Shown here: in pieces, positions 34,595-44,652 of the stretch | Position numbering within the stretch: position 1 is the stretch's first letter | Layout of the letters: each line of letters starts with the position of its first letter | NCBI GenBank assembly: GCA_032871835.1 | Contig: CM065298.1 | Location: forward strand, 14,327,096-14,391,095 | Direction: 5' to 3' | Length of the DNA stretch: 64,000 bases | Source: Dipteronia dyeriana | Taxonomy: Eukaryota; Streptophyta; Magnoliopsida; Sapindales; Sapindaceae | Made by a program: the position numbers and the translations under genes | The notes under the pieces: model-generated | Told to the model about the DNA's origin: nothing | The model's database searches: none | What the model saw: only the letters and a program-made list of their open reading frames with translations

Positions 34595-37191
34595 ATGTCT
34601 CCTACTAGGCTGCCGCTGCTCCTCCAGACTTTTGTTTTTTTCTCGTGCCTTGTTTGTTATTTGAAGACTGGTTATGCCAAAGAGCCTAATAAACACATTT
34701 TCTTAGTTACTTCTCTACTACCGTCTAGTCGTCTACTACCGTTTGCACCCGTTCGAGCAAAGGTGAAAAATACATTGAATTCATATTTATATATTATTAA
34801 TTTCTCAATATATGCATGATCTAAATAAGAGAAAATTATGTTATTTATTAAAAAAAAATATGGCATCGTTCACATTTACCCTTTCTCAATAAATTAATTG
34901 TTTTTATCCATATTTACAAGTGATTTGACGGAAATACCCTTTAAAACTTTTTTGTTGACTTCCATAACCTCATCTTCAATACTTTTTTTTCTTGTTTCTC
35001 TCTCTACAATTTTCTATATTCGAAATATTGTTTTCATAACTGAAACGATTCAAACGGAATATTATGGGTAAAAATTTGATATCGTTTTTCCACTTAAAAG
35101 TCATTTAAAAATATTTCTAGAAACTTTACACGATAAAATATTAGCATGATTACATGATGAAATATTAACAACATTACACGATGTTGATATTTCATCGTGT
35201 AATAATATTGATATTTCATCGTATAAAGTTTCTGTAAACAGATCTCCATTTGAAAATCTGGAAAAAAAAAATAGATGGAGTTCGAACAAACCTCCATCAA
35301 TTGTGGTTGGTTCGTAGAGCTCCATTGATGGAGGTCGAACTAACCTCCATCGGTAAATGTCGAACAACCCTCCATCACATACCTCCAGTTTGTTAAACCT
35401 CTATCAATGGAGATAGATGCAGATGATTAAAGAAAAATCTTTCTTTCACATGTCATAAATGCACTAAGGGGTATTTTTGTTCAAAAATCACTTCTCTTGG
35501 ATAAAAATAGTGAAATTATTGAGAAATAACATTTTTGAATACTCTCTTAGGCTATTTATGGTTTTGGCCCGAATATAATCAATGACGTCTTACTAAACGC
35601 TGTATACATGCACTTATATGTTTCAGTTTCCAACAAAGCATCTCTAGAATTGGTGAACAAGCATGGACCTTGCAATGTGCAGAAACAATCTAACGAAAAC
35701 ACGCTCTCTTTGTCCCAAATTCTGGGCAGAGACCGAGCCCGGATTGCTTATCTTCATTCCAGGAGCTCCAAGAACTTGGCCAGAGATGGTTCGAGCAATC
35801 AAAGGCCATTTCTACTCCTACTGAAGCTGGCAGTGTATTCAACGGCCAATCCGATTATCTTATCAAGGTGGGTATAGGTTCGCCGAAGCAGGAAGTTTAT
35901 GTGGTCATGGACACTGGTAGTGCCATCTTCTGGACACAATGCGAGCCCTGCACCGGCAACTGTTATAAACAAGTGGATCCCATTTACGACTCTTCCCGGT
36001 CCTTAAAATACCGTGCTATTTCATGCAGCTCCTCCTTGTTCGATTCCCTCTCCAATGCAGGTAATTATATATATAATATGTTTACTAATTAGGAATCCTA
36101 ATAACGGAATGGAAACTTCATTAATTCTTGATTTATGATTAAAGTATTATGTGGACTTACACAAATATTAGAAATTAAGTTCGTGCTGGAAATGGAATTT
36201 GATTCCCCTCCTGATTCCCTTTTCAATAAAAGTTTATTCCTTTAAATTTTCATTTTGATCGGCAAACGCACCCATATTGTAAGCGACCAAAACAACAGTT
36301 CAACAAAAAAATCCTAACTATACATGCTATATTACAGGTCTGGAGCAAGGTTGCGAAAATAATAAATGCACTTACAGAGCTGAATATGGTGACGCAACAA
36401 GCAGCAGCGGCTACTTGTCGATCGAAAGATTAACCATTAGATCAGCTAGCGGCAGATCAACCATAGCAGTGAACAGTATCTTGTTCGGATGTGGGCAGAA
36501 CAACACCGATATACTTGATACTGAATCCGGTGTAATGGGGCTGGACCGAAGCCCCCTCTCGTTCGTGTCACAAACTACCCGTTTGTTCCAAAATTACTTC
36601 AGCTACTGTCTACCAACATCTATAAGCACCACTGGATACTTAACTTTTGGTAAAACTGATGAAATCAAGAACAAGTACATCAAATACACCCCAATAACCA
36701 CTTCTGCATCAGATTCTCAGTTTTATGATATCGAAATAAACGGACTGAGTGTCGCCGGACAGAAGCTAAACATCCCTAGCACGGTTTTCACTTCTTCCGG
36801 AGGGGTTGGCATCATTGACTCGGGCACAGCGTTCACGCTCCTCCCAAGTTCCGCCTACACAGCTCTGAGAACTGCATTTCGTAGGCAGATGACCAGCTAT
36901 AAACTGACAAGAACCCCTGACCTCGATACCTGTTACAATTTCACCGGTGTGGACAGTGTTAGCATACCATCGGTTTCGATTTTCTTCAAAGGTGGGATTG
37001 AGTTGCCGCTGCAACCGGAGAATATCATGACGGTGGTGACTAGTCCGAGCAAAGTGTTCTTGGCGTTTATTCCCACCGACGGGTCCGACGGCATTAATTT
37101 CATCTTTGGGAATATTCAGCAATTGGGGATGGAGGTGGTGTATGATGTTTCTGGAGGGCAGATCGGGTTTCGTCCAGGTGCTTGCAACTGA
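34595..37191 (+). pseudogene. Nepenthesin/CDR1-type aspartic protease (A1B), copy 1, frameshifted
   Basis: This is a secreted pepsin-like endopeptidase of the plant atypical family. Exon 1 (34595 to about 34761) encodes a signal peptide (MSPTRLPLLLQTFVFFSCL). Exon 2 (about 35626-36060) holds the propeptide (ASLELVNKHGPC, RDRARIAYLHSR) and the first catalytic motif DTGSAIFWTQC (Asp codon at 35910). Exon 3 (36339-37191) holds the flap YGDATSSSGYLS, FGCGQNN, the second motif IIDSGTAFTLLPSSAY (Asp at 36817) and the C-terminal GNIQQLG..VVYD. Compared with copy 2 there is an 8-bp insertion in exon 1 near 34727 and a 1-bp loss near 35793, which together do not restore the frame, so it is probably a pseudogene. 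Exon 3 alone is intact. Confidence 0.9.
34880..35531. mobile_element. MITE in intron 1 of the protease gene, copy 1
   Basis: The left arm CTCAATAAATTAATTG, TTTTTATCC, AAGTGATTTGACGG and AATACCC is matched by the reverse complement of the right arm (CTCAATAATTTCAC, TTTTTATCC, AAGTGATTTTTG and AATACCCC). Inside lies a stem-loop made from TTTCATCGTGTAA-type units (35121-35238), followed by CTCCATTGATGGAGG palindromes and GGTCGAAC motifs. It is also present in copy 2, so it predates the duplication. Confidence 0.7.
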
Positions 37192-37203
37192 GATAAAAAC
37201 CAT

Positions 37204-37532
37204 GTAATATGGTTTTATTATGTACGTACGAAAAATGCATGTAATCTACCATGGTTTGAAGTATTGCATGTTATTAAATAAAATTTCCTTAATGGGGTTT
37301 TTCTTACCATCGCTATTAAATTCTAAAGCTTCACGTGGTAAATGTGGTTTAAAAAAATTTATAAAAAGTGTTTATGAAATTACGTTGATATTTTAAAATT
37401 TTCATTTTAACCCCCAAATATTTTTGTTTTTTATCTATAACTCCACCACAACGACCACATCATTAGATAATTTTATGATTAATGGAAGATACTACAAATT
37501 TTATAAAAATGTGAACCCAACAAACTCAAAAG
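37204..37532. other. 3' flank of the protease gene
   Basis: An AATAAA-like signal (TATTAAATAAAATTT) near 37275 may be the polyadenylation signal. The flank is shared with 47388-47540 and resumes at 48505-48690, so it is part of the multiplied segment. No gene is visible. Confidence 0.6.
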
Positions 37533-37790
37533 GTTTTTTTTTTAAACAATTAGAATGTATTATATGTAAAGACAGCCAAAAAGCAACCTGTCAGAAGTCA
37601 GAACACAAAACCAAACAGAGTAGCCCCAGAATGCAAGGAAAGCAAGGCACCACCTAGGAAACAAAACCAACAACAAAGGATAGGAAACAAAACAGAGAAC
37701 AAAAACCAAGCAGCAGCCACCAAGCAAGACCTTAACCCCCTAAACTCTAATCCTCGAAGCTTGTAATAACAGAAGACGTCTTTATCACCA
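37533..37790 (-). mobile_element. 5'-truncated LINE tail with 14-bp target-site duplication
   Basis: The insertion starts with T9-10 (poly(A) on the minus strand) and is flanked by AACAAACTCAAAAG at 37519-37532 and 37791-37804. The homologous flank at 48674-48690 has one copy and no insert. The content is T/G-rich 3' UTR on the minus strand and has no coding part. Confidence 0.9.
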
Positions 37791-38224
37791 AACAAACTCA
37801 AAAGTTACGTTGCTATTTTTCCCTAAAATTCTTACCTTTACTCTAATTTGTAATACATTTTCCCTTGTGGAAATGATGATGATTGTCACCTTTTTTTCTT
37901 ATGTTGTGATGATGCCACCAGTTTAATAACTTATGTTTATTATGTTTAAAAGACACCTATTATGGTGAACTATCCAATTTACCCTTAAAAGTTATATTTG
38001 TGCTTTGATCTTTGGTTTGAAAAAGAGAAGTTAACTCTCTCTTCAAAAAAGTAGTTTGGAAATCGATCTAAATTGCTTGTGAGAAACATTTTTTGAATCT
38101 GCAGGTAACAGATCTTTGTGATCTCCCTAATTTATTTTCATGCATTTTTTAGGGTTTTAAGATGTATTCAACAAAAGCATGAATATATAGTCTCCAGAAA
38201 GTGCACCAGGTTGTTTTTATCTTT

Positions 38225-38865
38225 GTCCGAGAATTTGTTGTATTGTGTCATGCTTTTATTAAGCATTTCCGAGAATTTGTTATACTGTCTCGATCTTTTA
38301 TTATGGTTTTTCGAGATTTTTTTGTATTGGCTCGAGCTTTTATTTTTGTTTTCTGAGAAATTGTCGTATTGGGTCAAGCTTTTATTAAGCATTTCCGAGA
38401 AATTGTTGTATTGTGTTAAGTTTTTATTATGTTTTTTCGAGATTTTATTGTATTGACTCGAACTTTTATTTTTGTTTTCAGAGAAATTGTTGTATTGGGT
38501 TGAGCTTTTATTAAGCATTTCCGAGAAAATGTTGTATTGTGTCGAGCTTTTATTATGGTTTTTCAAGATTTTGTTGTATTGGCTCGAACTTTTATTTTGG
38601 TTTTCCGAGAAATTATTGAATTGATCTGAGCATTTATTAAACATTTCAGAGAAATTGTTATATTGTGTCTTGCTTTTGTTATGGTTTTCCGAGATTTTGC
38701 TGTATTGGCTCGAGCTTTTATTTTGGTTTTCCAAGAAATTGTTGAATTGATCCGAGGTTTTATTAAGCATTTCTGAGAAATTATTGTATTGTGCGCGCTT
38801 TTATTATGGTTTTATGAGATTTTGTTGTATTGGCTTGAGCTTTAAGTTATGTTAGTTTTGGCCGA
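38225..38865. repeat. MULE copy 2 left subterminal array, 42-bp unit
   Basis: About 15 units of 42 bp, close to GAGAATTTGTTGTATTGTGT followed by CGAGCTTTTATTAAGCATTTCC, alternate AAGCATTTCC and ATGGTTTTTC endings. Because 42 is a multiple of three, one minus frame stays open for 200 codons (38168-38770) with a 14-residue repeat. This is best explained by the repeat and is not a gene. Confidence 0.92.
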
Positions 38866-38979
38866 TGTTTCTAAAATGAATTTCATAAGTTTTTTTTTCT
38901 ATAATTCGAGGTTTTTTCTTTGTTATTTAATTTGAATTTAGATATTGATAATAATGTGATGATTATTTTGACAGGAAAA

Positions 38980-40320
38980 TGAATCGGGTGAGAATAGTCA
39001 TCTCTTACAATGGTCGATGGGAGTAGTTACACGATGGAAGTCAGAGGTTTTTTGGTTCTGATAACCAATAAATATATGTGTCAAAGAGTATGACTCACCA
39101 AGAATTGGTGTCGATCGTACAAACCATTATGAAGTATGATGTGGACAAATATAGTGCAGATCTACAGTCTATATCAATGGTTCATGGGACTACATGTCGC
39201 ACGTTTATAAGAAATGATGATGATATTTAGTTTATGCTAGGGGAAGATAGAGAGATCCCTCAAGTATGTGTCAGTCTAATTGAGAGGGCAACATGAGGTG
39301 TCATTGGTGAAGAAATCCCTCCTCGTGATAACACCCAACAATTTCTATCTTTAGGTGGAAGCAACCACTTATTCATATATAGAAGTGGGATTGACGGTAG
39401 GGAAAACCTGTGTGGTGTCCCAACGGAAGTAGCCGACCATGGTGAATTAGTCGGACCTCAATTCGACGATATGTTTGGATGTCAAATTGAGATGAATGAT
39501 GGGCAGTTCAACCACCATTATAATGACTTCTACAATGACATGAACAATGAGCAGAACAGTGAACCGAATGTTGGGCCGACATAACAGATGGATGATGAGG
39601 AAAATTTGCATCCGGTTGATAATGTAGCTAACAATGAGAAAGATGAAGAGGTTGTCGAATTGGAAAGACGTGCAAGATGTGTACAAAGATTTAGTTGCAG
39701 TGTGACAGATATAGTTGGAACTTCCGAGGTTCGGTCTAATTTAACACCATTTGATTCTGATAATGTCACAACGTGGGTTATTCTAGGAGTAGAATCATAC
39801 TCGTTTGGTATGGGTGGAAGCAGAAACTCGGTTGAAGAAGAACTTACAAGCATGATATATAAAGGGTAATTTTTTTCCTACAAAAAAAGATTTGAAAAGA
39901 CTAGTTGGGCATTTTGCAATATGGCAAAACTTCGAGTGGAAGGTGAAAAGGTCGAATAAGACAACGTTACATTTGGTTTGTTTGATGGACAATTGTACGT
40001 GGAAATTAAGAGCGATTAGGAGAGATGTAGGGATGTACTTCCAAGTATGAAGTTTTGTGAACGAGCACACATGTCCTTTGGAGGAGATTCACGCCGTCAC
40101 CGACAAGCTAGTGCAATCATTATGGGAGAAGTGGTTGCACATAGATTTCAACAACATGATGATCGACTAATGCGTCCGAAGAACATAATTGCCGACATGA
40201 AACAATGTATGGCATCCAAATCTTGTACAGTAACGCACATCAAGCCCTGCAATATGCCTTGTCACTGACCTATAAAACATATGAGGAAACCTTCAAACTA
40301 CTGCCATCATTTGGAACCGT
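38980..40320 (+). pseudogene. MULE transposase, N-terminal half, copy 2
   Basis: The sequence matches the first 440 or so codons of the transposase at 15353: MNRVRIVISYNGRWE, the PB1-like part (MTHQELVSIVQT, DLQSISMV), the acidic linker (NNEKDEEVVE) and ESYSFGMGGSRNS. It breaks in the DNA-binding domain. There are many stops and several frameshifts. The similarity ends at CTGCCATCATTTGG (about 40315), where the deletion that removed the catalytic core begins. The TGG in NGRWE here shows that copy 1 lost a Trp codon to TGA. Confidence 0.9.
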
Positions 40321-40377
40321 TGTTAGACCTTTAGAAATTGTAATAATAACTTTTAACATTAACAAATAAGAAACTTA

Positions 40378-41351
40378 CCTGCGATGTGAATATCTTCGAC
40401 AGCTTATCCCCCATCGGTTATATCTTTAGCATCCACTTCAGAATACGGGGAGATAAATCGGTAACCATCTGAGTCCCGAACTGAAGCCCAAGCATGAAGA
40501 TCACCTCAAAAGCAAATATCTAAAAATAAAAAAATTGGGATAAAATTTTGTATAGACGATTACAAACGTAAATTTTGTGATTCTCAAAACTCTTACCAGA
40601 AGGGCGTAAGATAGTCTATAAATGTTGTAGGTCTCTTGCATGTGTTTGTTAGCCCCCTTTGCTTGTTGGAGTCTCTAGAACCGCTCTCGTCGCTCATCAA
40701 GCGTATGCTTGAATGAATATATGGAATGACTATATACGTGTGCACCCCACGGGAACGCGTTAACAGCATCGAGATCATCCACCAACCGTATCTGCCAAAC
40801 TGGAATTTTTAATCTCTCGTCCCCATAAGTATCCAGTTTAGCATATAGATGAAGCATAGCTTCACACAATCGTAAGCCTGCTGAAACTCACCGAGCCTCA
40901 GAACATTTCTCAACTCCACAGACGAAATCTCATCCTTACCACCAAAGTACCGGTGATGTATGTCATTGTCCACGTTAACATAGCGACTCATGTCCGATAC
41001 TACTCCGAGCTGCAATTCAGTGATTGGACAGAATTCTACCTTCGAGAACCTCACCTCATTAGTGCCTAACATAAACCGTATCTCATCTGACGGCCCATTG
41101 TGATGCACCTCTCGCAGAAGTAGCTGGTGGATAACACCACCCGAAAACTTAACCGGTCGGTGCAAGGTCAAGAAATGCCCAAAACAGGACGCCATGAACC
41201 GACAGCGGTCTTCTACAACCAATTCTCCAGGGACCCGGTTAAGTGCGTCATCTATATGGCCAAGGGCATCAAAATGGTCGTGGCGGGTGACTTTGCCCTC
41301 GTACCACTCTTCCTCCGGAGTTTTAAGCGGCGCCCTTAACCGATTCGTCAT
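40378..41351 (-). pseudogene. DUF1985 protein exons of the MULE Ulp1-like gene, copy 2
   Basis: The reading frame starts at ATG 41351 (MTNRLRAPLKTPEEEW) and shows DUF1985 better preserved than in copy 1: FMASCFGHFLTLHRPVKFSG, KVEFCPITELQLG, HHRYFGGKDEISSVELR, CFIYMLNWILMG. A 4-bp loss near 40818 shifts the frame, and the domain continues in the next frame as VDDLDAVNAFPWGAHVYSHS. A GTAAG splice site ends the first exon near 40592. A second exon (about 40519-40380, IFAFEVIFMLGLQFG) ends in CAGGTAAG. The Ulp1 peptidase exons are deleted. Confidence 0.88.
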
Positions 41352-41429
41352 CTGAAATTTAACAACAACATCATTATGTACAATGTCAAATCCCCAGAAA
41401 TAACAAGCTCGAAGGGTATAACCTCAGGT

Positions 41430-41890
41430 CATTTATTAAAAAACTCGTAGATTTAAAAAAAAAATACTCGAACCTTAAATCGTCAAAGCTCGAACATTTT
41501 ATACAAAAACTCAATCAGTCAAATAAAAGCTCGGTGCTTCTTTATAAAAGCTCAGAACATATATATAAAAGCACGGAGCTTATATATAAAACCTCGTAGC
41601 TTTTATGAAAGCTTCGAGCTTTTATAAAAGTTCGACCTTATATATAAAAGCTCTGAGCTGTTATATATAAGCTACGAGCTTTTAAATAACAACTCCGAGC
41701 TTTCATATAAAAGCTCGAGCTTTCATATAAAAGCTCGAAGCCTATATAAAAGCTCGTAGCTTATATATAAGCTCCGAGCTTTTATAAAAGTTCGGACCTT
41801 TCATGTAAAAACTCGGAGGTTATGTAAAAGTTCGAATGAACTCAAACAAATTTCAAAAATAAATCTCGGAAACCGAATAAATGCTTGGAA
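41430..41890. repeat. MULE copy 2 right subterminal array (AAAAGCTCGGAGC units)
   Basis: About 20 irregular units built on TATATAAAAGCTC(G)GAGCTT, 17-25 bp each, many of them palindromic around AAGCTCGAGCTT. It holds the same relative position as the TCGATCG array of copy 1. Confidence 0.9.
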
Positions 41891-42158
41891 ACCCAGAATA
41901 TCACCTTCCTCAACAACTTTCAACAAATCCAAAACCCTAACCTAGATCCAAAAATTAAACCTAATCTAACATTTCATTCACTTAATGAACAACCAAGACG
42001 ATAGAAAATGTAGGTCAACTAACCTCCATCGATTCAAATCTTCTGTGCAACTCTCCAAGTTTTGGTTCTGTCGCCATTGATTCAACTCCGGACGGTTTCA
42101 AGCAATTTCACTTTTTCTCACTTTTTCTCTCTCTGCACAACACAACAAAGTCTATTTT

Positions 42159-43616
42159 GGGCACCGTCCTACAACTATTTTTCAGTCCGTTTTCGTTTTT
42201 ATTTTTCAAAAACGATTTCGAAAATGCGTTTGTTAACCGTTTTTCATTTTATTTTCCCAAAAAAAAAAATGAAAAACAAAATCAGTGTTAAATAGTGAAA
42301 GATTTGAAAAACACAAAATACTTGTTTTTTTTTTCATTTTGTTTTTCATTTTTTTTTATCTAAAAAAATCATTTTTTATAAACTATTAATTGTACTGTTA
42401 TACGTTTGATATAACTAGGACAAGACGGGACAAGATTTTCAAATTACCAAAGTACCCCTTATATATATATATTCCAGAATAATTTATTTCCGACTATATA
42501 TATATATATTATAATATTATATATTATAAAATAATATATTTTATGTATATTATAATATATATTATATATTATATAATCATATATATATATAATATTATAA
42601 TATAGTTTTTATATATTATAACATAAAATATTATATAATATTAATATATAATATATTGTATATATATATAAAAATATATAATATGACGTCGATTTATCGA
42701 TGTATGAAAAAGTCAACAAGATTGGATTTTAGCCGTGATCTCAAAGAGAATGAGAAGGAGAAAGTAATTTGACATAAGTTTTACGTGGTAAAACTCCGAT
42801 AACCGGAGAAACGTTCACGGGTAGTTGATCCACTATTGAAATAAAGATTTACAACTCTCGATCTCTCTTTTTTCTCTCTGTATTCTTCTATCTCCTCTTA
42901 TGACGAGATTATGGGTCTATTAATATGTGCATATAACCCTAATCCTTTTTGTATAAGTAATGAAACTTTTTGTATTTAATTATGATTGGTTACTTGTTTG
43001 GGGTAGCCTGTCTTCTTTCCTATTTCGAAGATTTGTATAGAGATTGAATGGGACTCCAGTGATAGAGTTCAGTTAGGACTTATTTCCTTACAAATGCAAA
43101 GTCCTTTTGAAGAAATAAAATTGTTGCCTGATTTGGAACCTTTTTTCTGTTTGGTATTCTATTCTTCTTGGAATTCTTCTTGAAATTCTTCTTCGACGCG
43201 GATATCTTTATGTATTTTAACATGATTCTTGGTTCGTACACGAGTTATATGCTAAACTTCTTTATTCGGGTTTCTTCATGTTTGTCCCGAGTAGAACACG
43301 ACGTTAACTGATCCCGAGTAGAATATGGCGTCAACTGATCCCGAGTAGAATATGGCGTCAACTGATCACGAGTAGGTTTTGCTCAATACTTGTTTTTATA
43401 CTTACTCGGGTTCCTCTTCTTTGGTGATATCTTGCGGGATATTTTCTGAATGTGTATTCGGATTTCCACGTGGCATTTTTATCCTCTTTGTCGATGACGT
43501 GTACATCTGATAAAATTTACATATGACAATATATATAATATTATAATTTATATTACTATAAATATTATATATTATAATATTTACATAATTTGTAATAATA
43601 TATATACTATTATGAT

Positions 43617-43647
<31 letters not shown>

Positions 43648-43716
43648 TATATATATTAATACTATATATATTATGATATATATATATATATATAATTTTA
43701 TTATATACAGTAATAT

Positions 43717-43760
<44 letters not shown>

Positions 43761-44648
43761 AATATTATATATTTATAAAGGATATTTTTATAATATATAT
43801 ATTACAACATATAATAATATATAATATATATAACATTATAATATACATCAAATATTATATATTTTAATATTTACATAATTAGTATATCAATATTCTATAA
43901 TACATATAATATTATGATTATATATATTATTAAATATAATAATATATAATATTTTATATATATATATATATTAATACTATATATATTATGATATATATAT
44001 ATATATAATGTTATTATATACAATAATATACAATAATATTATATATATATATATATATCAAATATTCTATATTTATATAGGATATAATGTAATATATCAG
44101 GTATTATTATATATAAAAATATAATATAATAAAAAATATAATAATATTTAATATAATAAAAAATATATATAATATTATAATATAAATTATAATATATGTA
44201 ATAGTATTTAATATATATTTTATATATTACTATAATATGTTTATATATATTAATATAATATATATATATATATTATAATTATTAAGTTTTAATTTAAGAG
44301 TTTAGTTTTGATTAATTCATTTTTTGATATGTTTTTTTTAATTATGTTTTGATGTGTTATTTTTATTTAATTTAAAAATTACAATATAAAAATTATATTG
44401 GTTAATTATGTAATCAATTTGTTTATAGTTGTAATAATATTAAACAAAATGCCCAAAAATGATATTTCAATTTTTGATAGTTTTCGGTTAATCTACCAGA
44501 CGCGTTTTTTCCGTTTTCATTTTCAAAATATAGTTTTCAGTATATACTACCAGACGCGTATTTTAAAATTCAAAACTGAAACCAAAAATATTGTTTTCAT
44601 TTTTATTTTCGAAAAACAGCAACTGAAAAACGCTTACATGACGGGCCC
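42159..44648. mobile_element. TIR element (Harbinger-like) with AT core, copy 2, inverted and with a nested insertion
   Basis: The left end GGCACCGTCCTACAACTATT matches the inverted right end of copy 1 (27568-28578). The right end GACGGGCCC follows CAACTGAAAAACGCTTACAT. The flanks are TTG on both sides, a 3-bp duplication. Internal sequence is almost entirely AT repeats apart from the insertion at about 42691-43527. It has no coding capacity. Confidence 0.75.
42691..43527. mobile_element. Nested insertion of unknown class in the AT-rich TIR element
   Basis: The GC content rises abruptly here, and the stretch is bracketed by ATATGAC direct repeats (about 42681 and 43523). It contains three to four tandem 27-bp units with CCGAGTAGAATATGGCGTCA (43286-43376). 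There is no reading frame of note. A solo LTR is possible, because an LTR from TGACGTCG to TTTACA would have TG...CA ends, but I found no 5-bp duplication for it. Confidence 0.45.
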
Positions 44649-44652
44649 TTGG

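Larger units (their letters stand above)
32849..37400. repeat. Protease-bearing segmental duplication, copy 1
   Basis: The segment from TTCTTGAAATAATTATGATGG onward is repeated at 61283-64000 in the same orientation. It covers upstream DNA, promoter, exon 1, intron 1 and exon 2 as far as the window allows. Its 3' part (about 36945-37345) is also repeated at 47117-47540. Together with the A, B and C units this indicates a tandemly multiplied protease locus. Confidence 0.92.
37921..42158 (+). mobile_element. Kaonashi-type MULE, copy 2, internally deleted
   Basis: The left terminus at 37921-37970 repeats the copy-1 terminus (GTTTAATAACTTA, TTTAAAAGACACCTATTATG). The transposase N-terminal half (38980-40320) joins directly to the DUF1985 exons of the convergent protease gene (40378-41351), so the DDE core, SWIM finger and Ulp1 catalytic exons have been deleted. 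TCGA-type arrays remain at both ends. The right terminus has been cut by the TIR element inserted at 42159. Confidence 0.85.

Noticed and set aside
36766..37203. 145-codon minus frame opposite the protease exon 3
   Set aside because: It is the antisense shadow of conserved coding sequence. The protein has no recognisable domain.
38168..38770. 200-codon open minus frame with a 14-residue N/S/K-rich repeat
   Set aside because: It lies wholly in the 42-bp subterminal array of a MULE. A repeat length divisible by three keeps one frame open. There is no start context or homologue at the other MULE copy.
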